The position numbers were made by a program, and so were the translations under genes. From NCBI GenBank assembly GCA_026398875.1, contig JAPLSB010000004.1, forward strand, positions 101,523-165,522: 64,000 nt of DNA, given 5' to 3'. How positions within the stretch are numbered: position 1 is the first letter of the stretch; each line of letters begins with the position of its first letter. This document shows, piece by piece, positions 55,186 to 64,000 of this stretch. The notes beneath the pieces were generated by a model that ran no database searches, was not told the DNA's origin, and saw only the letters and a program-made list of their open reading frames with translations. The stretch is from Gammaproteobacteria bacterium. Lineage in GTDB: Bacteria; Pseudomonadota; Gammaproteobacteria; Nevskiales; Nevskiaceae.

Positions 55186-55740
55186 ATGCAAGACAGACTG
55201 CTGCCGCGCGAGTTCGGCATCGGCCGCCTTCGCCGAGTGCACCGAACCGACCTCGCCGCGTTCCAGGCTTATCGCGCATTGGCCGAACTCGGGCGCTTTC
55301 AGGGCTGGCTGCCGATGTCGTTCGCGGAAGCGCTTCAGTTCCTGGACGACATGCATCGTCTACCGCTGTTCACGCGAGGCGAATGGGTCCAGATCGGAAT
55401 CGCCGATGCCGAGTCCGACCTGCTGATCGGCGACATCGGCGTTTATCTGTCGGAAGACGGAACGTGCAGTGAAGTCGGCTTCACGCTGGCGCCCGCCGCG
55501 CAAGGTCGCGGCATTGCGACCGCTGCGGTTCGCGAGACGGTTCAACTGCTCTTCGCCGCGACCGGTGTCAGTCGCGTTCTGGGCATCACTGATCAGCGAA
55601 ACTTGCCGAGCATCCGATTGCTCGAACGCGTCGGCTTTACTTTCAAAGAGCGCCGATCCGCGGTGTTCCGTGGCGAGCCGTGCATTGAATGGGTGTACGA
55701 GCTGCTGCGGGCTAGCCAGCGTGGCCCGGATTGCACCTAG
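55186..55740 (+). CDS. GNAT family N-acetyltransferase (RimJ/RimL-like)
   Basis: A 184-residue enzyme. GFTLAPAAQGRGIATAAVRE (about residues 98-117) contains the Q/RxxGxG/A acetyl-CoA motif A, and DQRNLPSIRLLERVGF is motif B of the RimJ/RimL group, which acetylates protein N-termini or small molecules. The start follows GGGAG. The substrate is not predictable from this context. Confidence 0.83.
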   Translation: MQDRLLPREFGIGRLRRVHRTDLAAFQAYRALAELGRFQGWLPMSFAEALQFLDDMHRLPLFTRGEWVQIGIADAESDLLIGDIGVYLSEDGTCSEVGFTLAPAAQGRGIATAAVRETVQLLFAATGVSRVLGITDQRNLPSIRLLERVGFTFKERRSAVFRGEPCIEWVYELLRASQRGPDCT

Positions 55741-55869
55741 CAAAACCCCGGATGGCTCATCTCCTGCGGCATCGACCGCGCCCCGGATTTCGCATTGCGC
55801 TATCCGAGCTGCATCGGCGGAGCTTGAGCGACCCAGGTCAAAGCAACTCCCATCTCTCGTGAACCCGTC

Positions 55870-58800
55870 CTACGGCGTCGCCGGTTCTCGCTCTCGTTCA
55901 ATCACAGGATCAGGGGCTGGAATCGCGTCCGGGCTGCGGGTCGGATCGGGCGCCGGGCCGGCAGCCGGCACGGCATCGCGGGCAGGCCGCGATTTGACGT
56001 CGGACTGGGTCTTGCCGCGCTCGGTGGTGTAGATCAGATCGCCACCGCTGGCAGTGCCGGATTCGGTCGATAGCTTGAAGCCGCGGCCCAGCGTGTAGAG
56101 CATGCGGAACGTGTAGCCCTCCTGGAACAGGCTGATGCCGTAGCTGACGAACAGCTTCGGCGTCAGGTATTTGCCGAGCGTCAGCTGGGCCGCTTGCGCG
56201 CCGGCATCGACCGCCCCGGCACCGCTCTGGGCGCCGCTGATGCTCTGCGCCTTGGCGGCCACTTCGGAGTTGTTGCCGGTGGCGCTGCCAACCGAGAACT
56301 GGTCGAGGCCGACCTTCTTGCCGATCAGTCCGGCCAGGTAATCGCCGCCGCCGAGGCCGAGGCTCAGCGCCGCGCTCGACACCAGGCTGCGATCCTGAGT
56401 CGAGCTGTTTTCCAGCGAACGGCCGAGCACCAGCCAGCTCAGCTGCTGTTCGCGCGGCAGGCTCGGGCTTGATTGCAGGCTCAGTTCCGGCTTGGCCAGC
56501 GTGCCGCGCACGCGCACGCCGACCTTGATGTCCTCGCGCGGCTGGCGGGTGGCATAAAGATCGATGGCCGGCGTGGTGACCGGGCCGCCGCTGAAGATCA
56601 GACGTCCGGTCTCGATGCTGAGATCCTGCCCGTAGGCCTGATAACGACCGTCGATCAGCCGCAGCTCGCCACGGCCCATCGCTTCGAAGCCGGGCCGCTG
56701 CGTCACGTTGACGCCGCCTTCGATGCGCGTCTTCAGCCCGAAGCCCTCGATCTGCACCTTGCTGCCGAGCACCAGCTTCAGATCGACGAACACCTTGAGC
56801 GGTGGCTCCTTCACCGGCACCACGACGCCGACCAGCACCTGGTCATCGCTGACATCGACGCCGCCGCCGCCGAGGCCCTTTGGCGTGATGTCGGCTCGCG
56901 GCACCCCCAGCTCGCCATTCAGCCGGGCGCCTTCGGCATCGCGAACCAGTTGCAGGTCGGCGTCGATCCAGGCGCGAGCCTGCGGCGTGTTCATGGCCTG
57001 GAAGCCCTTGCCAGTGACCTTGATGTCGGCGGTCACCGGTAGCGAATACGGGTTCACTTCGCCGCTGATCGCCAGCTGGCCGCCGCCGGACTTGACCTGG
57101 CCTTCAAGCGACAGCGGCGCGTTGCCGCGCGTCTTCAGCAGCAGGTTCAGCTCGGTCAGATCGATGCCGGCGACGACCAGGCGTGCAGCGCCGTCGCTGA
57201 TCTTCACATCGCCGGTGTAGCGCGGGTCGCCGACGGTGCCGGACAGCGCGATGTCGCCGCTGAGGCGGCCGTCGAGCTTGTCGAACTGCGGCAGCAGCGG
57301 TTCGATGAACTTCAGGCTTGGGACGTCGAGCCGGATGTTGCCGCCCAGCGCGCGCTCCTTGAACAGGTTGCCGGGCGCGGCCGAAATCTCGGCGTTCAGC
57401 AAGGCGCCGGACAGCTTCAGTTCGGCCACGGCGTCGAGCCGGCCGTCAGTCTGGTTGGCGGTGAGGCGGCCGGTTTCGAGGCGATAGGTCGGCGCGTCCG
57501 GCAGGTCGACCGTTGCATCGCGCAGGTTCACGTCGGCCTTGACCTGCTGCAGGTCGCCGCCGCTGAAGTTGATGAAGCCTTCGCCGTCGAGGCTGCCAGC
57601 GATCTTCATGCCCTCGCCGAGAAACGGCTGCAGCGCGGACAACAACAACCGATCGATGTTCCAGCCAAAGCGGGCACCGTCGGCAATGACGTTCTGCTCA
57701 AGGTTGAAGCAGGCGTGACCATCGCGGCCATTCAGGCAGGCCGGTTCCAGCGCGCGCCGCTGCTGGCCGATGAGGATGCCGGCCGGCTTTTCGAGCGCCC
57801 AGGCCGCCATGCCGTCCGGCGCAAGACTCAGCAGGTTCAGCTCGCCGCCCCATTCGCCGCGCACCCGGTCGAACCCGCCGATCAGGCCGAGCTTGGCGTT
57901 GCCACGCTCGGTGGCGGCGTCGAGCAGCACGCGGTGATAGACCTCAAGACCGGACAGCGACAGCGATACCTTGTCGACGTGCAGGCCCAGCTCGGCGTTG
58001 CGCAGTTCGACCGAAAGCTTCGAGGTCTCGACCTTCGGATCGATGTCCGCCTGCCAGTCAAGCCGGGCAATGGTCTGCTCGCCGTAGGCGAAATCGCGAG
58101 CACTGCCATCGGTGACCAGATGCGGTTGCTCGATGCTGCCGTCCAGCGCGAACTTCAGCGCAGCACGTCCGGACAGCTCCGGCAGCAGCGCGCCGAGGTT
58201 CGGACTGTTCAGGCTGCCGGTCAGCGCAAACGGCGGCGTCACCTGACCCTGCGCTTCCAGTGTCGTGCCGCCGGATTCGAGCTGCGCGCGTTCAAGGCGG
58301 ACCACGGTGCCGTCGTCGCTGATTCGGGCATCACCCGCCGCGTCCAGCCGCAGGCGGTAGTCGCGCAGCCGCGATTTCTCGATCAGTGCCTCGAAGCGGA
58401 TCGGATGACCGTCCGCGTTGTCGTCACTCTTGACCGTCAGGTGTCCGTTCAACTCCCCCGGCCATTCGGGCAACGCGATCGCCGGGTCGAGTCCGGCCAT
58501 CGTCGCATCGACATCGACGCGCAGCGCTGGCCGCCAAGCCACCGAGCCGCGCGCGGCAACGCTGCCCTTGCCGGCCTTGACCGTCAGTTCCGCAAGCTTC
58601 GCCGAACGGGTATCGGTGATGCCGTTGGCCAGCAGTTCAAACGGCTGGCCACGCAGCGAGGACTTGTCGAAGCGAGTGTCGAAGGCAATCGTCGGCTCGT
58701 CGCCGGTCATCGTTGTCGACGTGCTCAGGCGTCCGTTGATGTCCCCGACGAGATCAGCCGCGAACCAAGAGGGATCGACATGGCTGAACGCGGCTTCGAT

Positions 58801-59868
58801 GGTCGCCAGCAGCGCGGGTGACCAGCTGATCGTGCCGTGGGCCTTGATCGAGCCCGGCTGCGCTGGCGTCTTGCGCTTGGACGATGCCGCGGCCAATGCC
58901 ACCGGCAAGGCATCGAGGCTCAAGTCGTCGAGCGTGATCTGTTCCAGGCTGCCGCTGCCCTGCGTCGACAGCTTCGCCGTGAAGTCCTGCAAGGTGGCCG
59001 TGCTGTTCAGATCGAAGCGGTAGGCATCGAAGCGGCCGGTGAACGTGGCGCTGCCGACCAGGTCGGCCGCCAGCAGCGGTTCGCCATCTGCCGGATTCAG
59101 CGGCCAGTGCAGTTGCTGCCAGGCCAGCTTCAGATCGCTGGCGACGCTATCCAGGCCGAGCCGGCCGCTGGCCTGAACGCGGCCCGGGCCGGTGATCGCC
59201 AGGCTTTCGAAATCGAGCTGCGCACCGCCCATGCTGAGGTCCGCTTCGCCGTGCAGCGGTCCGGTCAGCGGCAGGCCGGTGGTGTCGATCGATTTGATGA
59301 TGATGCGGTCGCCGAGCCAGTTGCCGATCATCGTGCTGTTTGCCACTTCCAGCGTCGGTGGCGCGCCTTCCGCAGCGGGCCGTAACACGAAGTCGGCAAG
59401 GCTGAGCGCATCGATGACGATGTCGACCGGCAGCCGTGATGGCAGGTCGGTCGGCGTATCGGGTTCGGGAATCGGCGGTGGTGGCGCGAGGCGAATGTCG
59501 AGTCCGTGGACGACCAGCGATTCGACGTGCAGCCGGCGTCCAAGCAAGGTGGCCGGCCGATGGCGCAGTGCGAGGCGGCCGATGCTCACGGTCAGCCCGT
59601 CGGCGCTGATGTAGCGGAAATCGCGCAGTTCAAGCTGATCGAACAGCCGGCCGTTGGCTTGGCGGACGGTGATCGCGTTGTCGGTGAGGCTTGCGAGCTG
59701 GGCAAGCCCGAAGCGCAGTCCGCGTTCGCTGCCGAGCACGAAGCCGAGTGTGGCCAGCACCAGCAGTGCCGGAACCAGCAACGCGGCAGCAAGCCAGCGC
59801 CCCCAGTGCGTCGGCGGATTGGGCTGCTTGGGCGCGTCTGCCGGAGGCGGTGTCGGTGTACTGCTCAC
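55870..59868 (-). CDS. tamB: Translocation and assembly module subunit TamB
   Basis: The 1332-residue AsmA-like protein spans the periplasm as a beta-taco. One N-terminal membrane helix (about residues 22-45, RWLAAALLVPALLVLATLGF) is followed by a long run of amphipathic beta strands. The C-terminal DUF490 region includes DLYATRQPREDIKVGVRVRGTLAKPELSLQSSPSLP and ILSWLVLGR-like sequence. It moves phospholipids or assembles outer-membrane proteins with TamA. It starts at GTG overlapping the tamA stop (GTGA). Confidence 0.93.
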   Translation of the reverse strand: MSSTPTPPPADAPKQPNPPTHWGRWLAAALLVPALLVLATLGFVLGSERGLRFGLAQLASLTDNAITVRQANGRLFDQLELRDFRYISADGLTVSIGRLALRHRPATLLGRRLHVESLVVHGLDIRLAPPPPIPEPDTPTDLPSRLPVDIVIDALSLADFVLRPAAEGAPPTLEVANSTMIGNWLGDRIIIKSIDTTGLPLTGPLHGEADLSMGGAQLDFESLAITGPGRVQASGRLGLDSVASDLKLAWQQLHWPLNPADGEPLLAADLVGSATFTGRFDAYRFDLNSTATLQDFTAKLSTQGSGSLEQITLDDLSLDALPVALAAASSKRKTPAQPGSIKAHGTISWSPALLATIEAAFSHVDPSWFAADLVGDINGRLSTSTTMTGDEPTIAFDTRFDKSSLRGQPFELLANGITDTRSAKLAELTVKAGKGSVAARGSVAWRPALRVDVDATMAGLDPAIALPEWPGELNGHLTVKSDDNADGHPIRFEALIEKSRLRDYRLRLDAAGDARISDDGTVVRLERAQLESGGTTLEAQGQVTPPFALTGSLNSPNLGALLPELSGRAALKFALDGSIEQPHLVTDGSARDFAYGEQTIARLDWQADIDPKVETSKLSVELRNAELGLHVDKVSLSLSGLEVYHRVLLDAATERGNAKLGLIGGFDRVRGEWGGELNLLSLAPDGMAAWALEKPAGILIGQQRRALEPACLNGRDGHACFNLEQNVIADGARFGWNIDRLLLSALQPFLGEGMKIAGSLDGEGFINFSGGDLQQVKADVNLRDATVDLPDAPTYRLETGRLTANQTDGRLDAVAELKLSGALLNAEISAAPGNLFKERALGGNIRLDVPSLKFIEPLLPQFDKLDGRLSGDIALSGTVGDPRYTGDVKISDGAARLVVAGIDLTELNLLLKTRGNAPLSLEGQVKSGGGQLAISGEVNPYSLPVTADIKVTGKGFQAMNTPQARAWIDADLQLVRDAEGARLNGELGVPRADITPKGLGGGGVDVSDDQVLVGVVVPVKEPPLKVFVDLKLVLGSKVQIEGFGLKTRIEGGVNVTQRPGFEAMGRGELRLIDGRYQAYGQDLSIETGRLIFSGGPVTTPAIDLYATRQPREDIKVGVRVRGTLAKPELSLQSSPSLPREQQLSWLVLGRSLENSSTQDRSLVSSAALSLGLGGGDYLAGLIGKKVGLDQFSVGSATGNNSEVAAKAQSISGAQSGAGAVDAGAQAAQLTLGKYLTPKLFVSYGISLFQEGYTFRMLYTLGRGFKLSTESGTASGGDLIYTTERGKTQSDVKSRPARDAVPAAGPAPDPTRSPDAIPAPDPVIEREREPATP

Positions 59869-61625
59869 AGGCCCACCTGCACGCCGAGATGCAACCGGAC
59901 TGGCGACTGATCGCCATCGAATGGATGGGCAAGGTCAAGCGCGAAAGCACCGAATGGCGCCCGATAGCGGATGCCAAGGCCGGCGCCGACACTCAGGTCG
60001 ATCAGCGGCGTGTCAGCGGCGCTGCCGGCGTCGACGAAGGCGGCAAGGCCGTACTCGCGCAGGAAGTACCAGTCCAGTTCGGCGCTGGCAGTGGTCAGAT
60101 AACGGCCGCCGATGACGCGACCGTTGTCGTCGCGCGGTGCCAGCGACTGGAACGAATAGCCGCGCACGCTGCCATCGCCACCGGCGAAGAAGCGTTGCGA
60201 TGGCGGCAGGTTGTCGAAGCTGCCGACATAAGTCGCGCCCTGATCGGCACGCACCCGGAGCTGCAGCCGGCGCTGCAGTTCCAGCAGCCCGCGCAGCTTG
60301 ACGGTGGCCTGCACGAAATTGGTGTCGGACAGCGCGGCTGTGGTGCCGCCATGGACATCGAGGAAGGCGTAGAAGCCGGCCCGCGGAAAGATCGGGTCGT
60401 CGCCCTCGGTGTGATCGAACGACACGCCGGGCACCAGCAGCTTCGATTGCCGCTGCGGGCTGTCCTTGATCGTGTACTCGTCGAACGTGTATTCGAGATA
60501 AACACGTCGCTGCCAGCGCTTGCCGCGCCGGTTGTAGCTGGCGCCGATCCGGTACAGGGTTTCCTTTACGTCGCTGAAGTTCTGGGTGAGCGCCTGCGAA
60601 GTGGCGCTGACCGAATCGCTGGGCAGCGAACCCACCGGCACACGGTATTCGGCAATCACCGTGGAGATGCGCTGCGACACGCGCACGTCGGTACGCAGCT
60701 TGTGGCCCAGCGTGTTCAGACGCCGGAAATCGGCACCGACGGATGCGCGCGGTCCGGTGTCGGTGCCGAAGCCAAGGCCAAAGCGGTAGCTGCGCGGGGC
60801 GCGTTCGGTGGTGGAGATCAGCATCGGAATGCGTGCGCTTTCCGGCGTCGTTTCCTCCTTCTTGCCCTGGATGTCGACGGTCTGGAAGTAGTCGAGGTCG
60901 CTGAATGCGAACTGAGTGCTGAGCACCTTGGACGGGTCGTAAGGCTCGCCGGGTTCGAATGTCAGGTAATGCCGCAGGAAGGCATCACGAAGCAGCACGG
61001 CGCCGTCCTGTTCGATGGTCACGTCGCCGAAGAAATAGCGGCGGCCAGTGTCGAGTGTCAGCAGCACCTCGGCGACGTTGTTGGGCACGTCGATGCGCAG
61101 TTCGCGGCGAGTGAGCTTCGCGTCAAGCAGCCCAAGCCCATAGGCAGACTGCACGATGCGGGTTTTCAGCGCCTCGTAGTCCTCGTGCTTGATGCGGTCG
61201 CCGAGTTTCAACGGCCAGGTCCGGCTCTTGTATCGAACCAGCGTTGGATCGTCGGCGCCTTCGCCGGTGATCTCGATGTCGATCACCGAGATCGCCGTGA
61301 GCGGGCCGGCGTCGACACGATACTCGGCCACCCAGTCCGGGGCGGCGCCGCTCAGCGTCGGCGTTACCGTCACGTTGTACCAGCCGTAAGGGCGCAGGGC
61401 TTCCTGAATCTCGCGCGGCCCCTGGCGAAAAAGGCGTTCGACATCGGCCTGGTCGTAGCTGCCCTTGTCGGCGTCGGTGCGTTTGGCGAACTCGAGGATC
61501 GACAGCTTGGCGTAGGCGTTGTCGCGTTCGTCCGACCCGAGTCCTTTCACGCGGACATCGATTCCGGCTCGGGCCGGAAGCGATAGCAGCAGCAAGGTGG
61601 AGGCCAGCAGGGCGAAGCGAAGCAT
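59865..61625 (-). CDS. tamA: Translocation and assembly module subunit TamA (Omp85 family)
   Basis: A 586-residue outer-membrane protein with a signal peptide (about 1-20), three POTRA domains (to about residue 260) and a 16-strand barrel. RFFAGGDGSVRGYSF (about 480-494) is the Omp85 motif, close to the (V/I)RGY of TamA/BamA. It overlaps tamB and forms the TAM complex with it. Confidence 0.94.
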   Translation of the reverse strand: MLRFALLASTLLLLSLPARAGIDVRVKGLGSDERDNAYAKLSILEFAKRTDADKGSYDQADVERLFRQGPREIQEALRPYGWYNVTVTPTLSGAAPDWVAEYRVDAGPLTAISVIDIEITGEGADDPTLVRYKSRTWPLKLGDRIKHEDYEALKTRIVQSAYGLGLLDAKLTRRELRIDVPNNVAEVLLTLDTGRRYFFGDVTIEQDGAVLLRDAFLRHYLTFEPGEPYDPSKVLSTQFAFSDLDYFQTVDIQGKKEETTPESARIPMLISTTERAPRSYRFGLGFGTDTGPRASVGADFRRLNTLGHKLRTDVRVSQRISTVIAEYRVPVGSLPSDSVSATSQALTQNFSDVKETLYRIGASYNRRGKRWQRRVYLEYTFDEYTIKDSPQRQSKLLVPGVSFDHTEGDDPIFPRAGFYAFLDVHGGTTAALSDTNFVQATVKLRGLLELQRRLQLRVRADQGATYVGSFDNLPPSQRFFAGGDGSVRGYSFQSLAPRDDNGRVIGGRYLTTASAELDWYFLREYGLAAFVDAGSAADTPLIDLSVGAGLGIRYRAPFGAFALDLAHPFDGDQSPVRLHLGVQVGL

Positions 61626-61643
61626 CAGATCGGGGTAGGCGTG

Positions 61644-62594
61644 CTAGTGGCTCGCAAGCTCGACGGCAGGGGCACGATCGGCCTGTTGCTGCGGGTCGAC
61701 CGCGATGTAGGGCCTGACCTTGAAGCCGGCCGCTTCAAGGCTGGCGATGAGCCCGTCTGGACCGATCAGGTGCGCTGCGCCTACGACGAACATCTGCCGC
61801 TGCGGGAGCGCCAGCCTGCGCTTCAGCTCCGGAAGCCACGCCCGATTGCGACTGGCGAGCAGGTGCGCGTGCACATCGGGGTAGTCGTGCTTCAGTTCGG
61901 CGACCGCCTCGGTCATGTGCTCGGTGTCGTTGTCGCGCCAGGCGCGGTACATCTCGACCGGTTCGTCGCGGCTTGGGTTCCGTTCCGACAGTGCAGCGGC
62001 CAGAAACTGCCGTGACAGCGCCGCCGGCATCGCGGTGAACAGGTTCAGATGGGCTTTCGGCTCTTCGAACCAGGCAATCGGGCGCTTCGCTCGGCGCGCG
62101 GCGTCGTACAACTGCCGATCCAGTCCGAACTCACCGCGAAAGCCGGCACGCTGATATGCGAACAGCTCCAGCGACAGCGCACAGAACCATGGGCGATAGC
62201 TTTCGCAGAGCGCCGACGGCATTTTCAACTCGACGATTCGAGCGCGCACCTTGGCAAGGGTGTCGGCATCGATTTCGCTTCCAAGACCGCGTGGCGCCCT
62301 GGCCGAGTCAATCATTTTCGCGCTGTTGCTACGGCTCGACAGCGCGTCGATATCGCTTTCGAAGACCAGCGCATCGGCGGATTCGTACGCCTGCCGGATG
62401 CCGATCGGCAAGCGGTCTGCCGCCTTGGGCAGCAGATGAACCGAGCCGAGCAGGAAATGCGTGGTCTTGGCGCCGGTGACCTGCCACAGGAATGGCGAGG
62501 TTGACTCCGAAGGCTCGGCAGCGCCGACGCTCGCCGCACAAAAGAGCAGCGCGACAAACAGCCAGCGTCCGACCGTCATGCGTTCAAGCGGCAT
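61644..62594 (-). CDS. TraB/GumN family protein
   Basis: A 316-residue exported protein with signal sequence [18 protein letters not shown]. The fold motifs are [21 protein letters not shown] and [25 protein letters not shown], typical of the TraB/GumN (ChaN-like EreA) family; metal-dependent protease or hydrolase activity is suspected. The start could be the ATG at 62594 or the one at 62579, both near the overlapping ttcA stop (62584). Confidence 0.82.
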   Translation of the reverse strand: MPLERMTVGRWLFVALLFCAASVGAAEPSESTSPFLWQVTGAKTTHFLLGSVHLLPKAADRLPIGIRQAYESADALVFESDIDALSSRSNSAKMIDSARAPRGLGSEIDADTLAKVRARIVELKMPSALCESYRPWFCALSLELFAYQRAGFRGEFGLDRQLYDAARRAKRPIAWFEEPKAHLNLFTAMPAALSRQFLAAALSERNPSRDEPVEMYRAWRDNDTEHMTEAVAELKHDYPDVHAHLLASRNRAWLPELKRRLALPQRQMFVVGAAHLIGPDGLIASLEAAGFKVRPYIAVDPQQQADRAPAVELASH

Positions 62595-63513
62595 CGTCGC
62601 TGCTGTTGGCGCGTTCGCCTTTCAGCCAGTGGCTCACCGGCACATCGCCATCGAGGCCGACGAAGTCGAACAGCGAGCGATCGGCCATCTGCGATGGCGC
62701 GATGTTCTGCATCGCCGAAAACACATGTTCGACACGGCCGGGGTACTTCGCGTCCCACTCTTCCATCATCTTGCGGACCTGCTTGCGCTGCAGCTGTTCC
62801 TGCGAGCCGCATAGATTGCAGGGAATGATCGGGAAGGCCTGCTGGCGTGCGTACTCGATGATGTCGCTCTCGCGGACATAGGCGAGGGGCCGGATGACGA
62901 TGTGCTTGCCGTTGTCGCTTTTCAGCTTCGGCGGCATCGAAGCCATCTTGGCATTGAAGAACAGGTTCAGGAAAAACGTGGCGACGATGTCATCACGGTG
63001 GTGACCGAGCGCGATCTTGTTGTAGCCATTGGCTTCGGCAAACGAGTACAGCGAACCGCGCCTGAGTCGCGAACACAGGCTGCACATGGTTTTGCCTTCC
63101 GGAATCACCCGCTTGACCACCGAATAGGTGTCCTGCTCGATGATGTGGAACGGCACGCCGCGCGCCTTCAGGTACTCCGGCAACACGTGCTCGGGGAAAT
63201 CCGGCTGCTTCTGGTCGAGGTTGACGGCAAGGATCTCGAAGTTCACCGGTGCGGCGTCGCGCAGCATCAGCAGGACATCCAGCATCGTGTAGCTATCCTT
63301 GCCGCCGGACAGGCAGACCATCACCCGGTCGCCGTCGCGGATCATCCCGAAGTCGGTGATCGCCTGGCCAACCTGTCGGCGCAGCCTCTTGATCAGCTTG
63401 TTGCGTTCCAGCTTCTGCCGCTGATCAAGCACCGCGTCATCGGTCGCCGCGACACCGGTCTGCACGGAAACGGGGGCGGTCGTCAGCAAATCGGTCAGGG
63501 CAACGGCGGACAT
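62584..63513 (-). CDS. ttcA: tRNA 2-thiocytidine biosynthesis protein TtcA
   Basis: A 309-residue PP-loop enzyme that thiolates C32 of tRNA using a [4Fe-4S] cluster. [10 protein letters not shown] is the PP-loop, [13 protein letters not shown] has the cluster CxxC, and [14 protein letters not shown] is the C-terminal block. The start at 63513 is chosen by family length; an upstream start at 63567 would add 18 residues. It overlaps the TraB-like gene by a few bases. Confidence 0.93.
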   Translation of the reverse strand: MSAVALTDLLTTAPVSVQTGVAATDDAVLDQRQKLERNKLIKRLRRQVGQAITDFGMIRDGDRVMVCLSGGKDSYTMLDVLLMLRDAAPVNFEILAVNLDQKQPDFPEHVLPEYLKARGVPFHIIEQDTYSVVKRVIPEGKTMCSLCSRLRRGSLYSFAEANGYNKIALGHHRDDIVATFFLNLFFNAKMASMPPKLKSDNGKHIVIRPLAYVRESDIIEYARQQAFPIIPCNLCGSQEQLQRKQVRKMMEEWDAKYPGRVEHVFSAMQNIAPSQMADRSLFDFVGLDGDVPVSHWLKGERANSSDDAA

Positions 63514-63861
63514 GTGCAGGGTTTCTGGATGATTCGATACCGAATGATGCGGGAGCGCTGCGGGCATTGTCGAAATGCCGATATGGCAGCCGTCTGTATA
63601 TATGTGTCGCCGGAGCCGTCAGACGATGCCCTGGCGCGATATTGCGGTCACTTCGGTTTTGCGGGTCTGACGGCGCCCGTGTGTGCAAACAGAGCTGCTC
63701 GTTGATGAGTCGACGAAGGCCAAAGGTCAGTAAGGCTGAAAGCTGCTGCTGACGGTGCCAATGCTCGCGTTGGATCTGCTCAAACGGAGGTGCGATCTCG
63801 TTACGAAACGGACAGCAGAAATGTCTAGTGGCGTCGAGAGCGAAATATGTGTCGAAAACCG
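63514..63861. other. Gene-free stretch upstream of ttcA
   Basis: About 350 bases with no convincing coding frame. It includes the TATATATG run near 63597 that may belong to a leftward ttcA promoter and the inverted repeat at 63615-63674. No tRNA or hairpin terminator with a T-run was recognised. Confidence 0.5.
63615..63674. repeat. 10-bp perfect inverted repeat, 40-bp spacing
   Basis: GCCGTCAGAC (63615-63624) and GTCTGACGGC (63665-63674) are exact inverted repeats. They lie in the 487-bp gene-free stretch between ttcA and the right edge. The middle (CGCGATATTGCGGTCACTTC part) has no obvious function. Confidence 0.5.
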
Positions 63862-63889
63862 TTGACGAAATCAGAAAGGGGTCTATACT
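63862..63889 (+). promoter_or_regulatory. Strong promoter 1 reading to the right edge
   Basis: TTGACG and TATACT are separated by 16 bases. It is followed by CCGCG. This is the upstream of two tandem promoters, about 110 bp apart. Confidence 0.8.
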
Positions 63890-63966
63890 CCGCGTCCCTT
63901 GAGTCGGCCACCGGTTCGAGGGGTGGGAAGAAGAAGTCGGCGCTTTGAGAAAGTTTTCGAAAAGTG

Positions 63967-63994
63967 TTGACAGGGCAGAGAAAGGCCCTATAAT
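63967..63994 (+). promoter_or_regulatory. Strong promoter 2 reading to the right edge, rRNA-like
   Basis: A consensus TTGACA and TATAAT are separated by 16 bases, with an AT-rich upstream region (GAGAAAGTTTTCGAAAAGTG, UP-element-like) and a TCGCC discriminator. The tandem pair with high identity to consensus is typical of rRNA operon promoters. The transcribed gene is outside the window. Confidence 0.88.
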
Positions 63995-64000
63995 TCGCCT

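Noticed and set aside
59691..61586. A 631-codon plus-strand frame opposite tamA
   Set aside because: Antisense shadow; tamA has clear Omp85 and POTRA features.
63900..63925. GGTTCGAGGGGTGGG as a possible tRNA T-loop
   Set aside because: No acceptor, anticodon or D-arm sequence fits around it.

Overview
This 64 kb window is GC-rich, almost fully coding and typical of a gammaproteobacterial chromosome around its replication origin. It holds the conserved block mnmE-yidC-yidD-rnpA-rpmH (leftward) and dnaA-dnaN-recF-gyrB (rightward). The wider gene set (DHA2/HlyD/TolC efflux, BtuB under a B12 riboswitch, cytochrome c4 with dsbA beside engB, a polA-lysA-lptM cluster, TamAB) and the base composition suggest a free-living environmental species, perhaps near Nevskiales/Xanthomonadales. 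That placement is inference. I saw no tRNA or rRNA gene, insertion sequence, prophage, plasmid module or CRISPR array.

Layout. 0-2.5 kb: LPS core genes (waaC, a family-2 glycosyltransferase cut by the left edge), then a TPR lipoprotein-like gene and an L,D-transpeptidase that share the same C-terminal domain. 3.8-7.8 kb: an AIM24-family protein translationally coupled to an M48 membrane protease, then an Atm1-type ABC exporter. 8-13.7 kb: a DUF1631 protein, an acyltransferase/SDR pair, Dps and an orphan OppF-type ATPase. 13.7-16.7 kb: an M48 lipoprotein, a DUF4864 protein, a dienoyl-CoA-reductase-like SDR and an inositol-monophosphatase family enzyme. 16.7-19.8 kb: a palindromic repeat, a cobalamin riboswitch, btuB and a cobalamin adenosyltransferase. 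19.8-25 kb: a divergent emrAB-like / tetR-tolC efflux locus with a palindromic operator. 25-27 kb: DUF2238, a Nudix-phosphatase fusion and a YiiD-type thioesterase downstream of mnmE.

27-37.4 kb is the origin region. DnaA boxes lie upstream of dnaA and in the AT-rich dnaA-dnaN gap (the best oriC candidate), and two parS-like 16-mers sit inside recF. 37.5-46.5 kb: a PQQ quinohemoprotein, an orphan ParA, a CtBP-type dehydrogenase, a MetX-like hydrolase, purEK, a SIMPL protein, sufT-apaG and two copies of the same palindromic repeat seen at 16.8 kb. 46.5-55.7 kb: M14 peptidase-dsbA-cytochrome c4, engB, a probable small RNA between engB and polA, then polA, lysA, lptM, a carboxylesterase and a GNAT enzyme. 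55.8-63.5 kb: tamB-tamA, a TraB/GumN protein and ttcA. The last 150 bases hold two tandem consensus sigma-70 promoters with rRNA-promoter character, pointing to an rrn operon just beyond the right edge.

The most noteworthy items are the unannotated C-rich-loop RNA between engB and polA, the two parS sites inside recF, the dispersed terminal-inverted-repeat family, and several unusual proteins: the Nudix-phosphatase fusion, an SDR lacking YxxxK, and the paired proteins with a shared NTF2-like tail.
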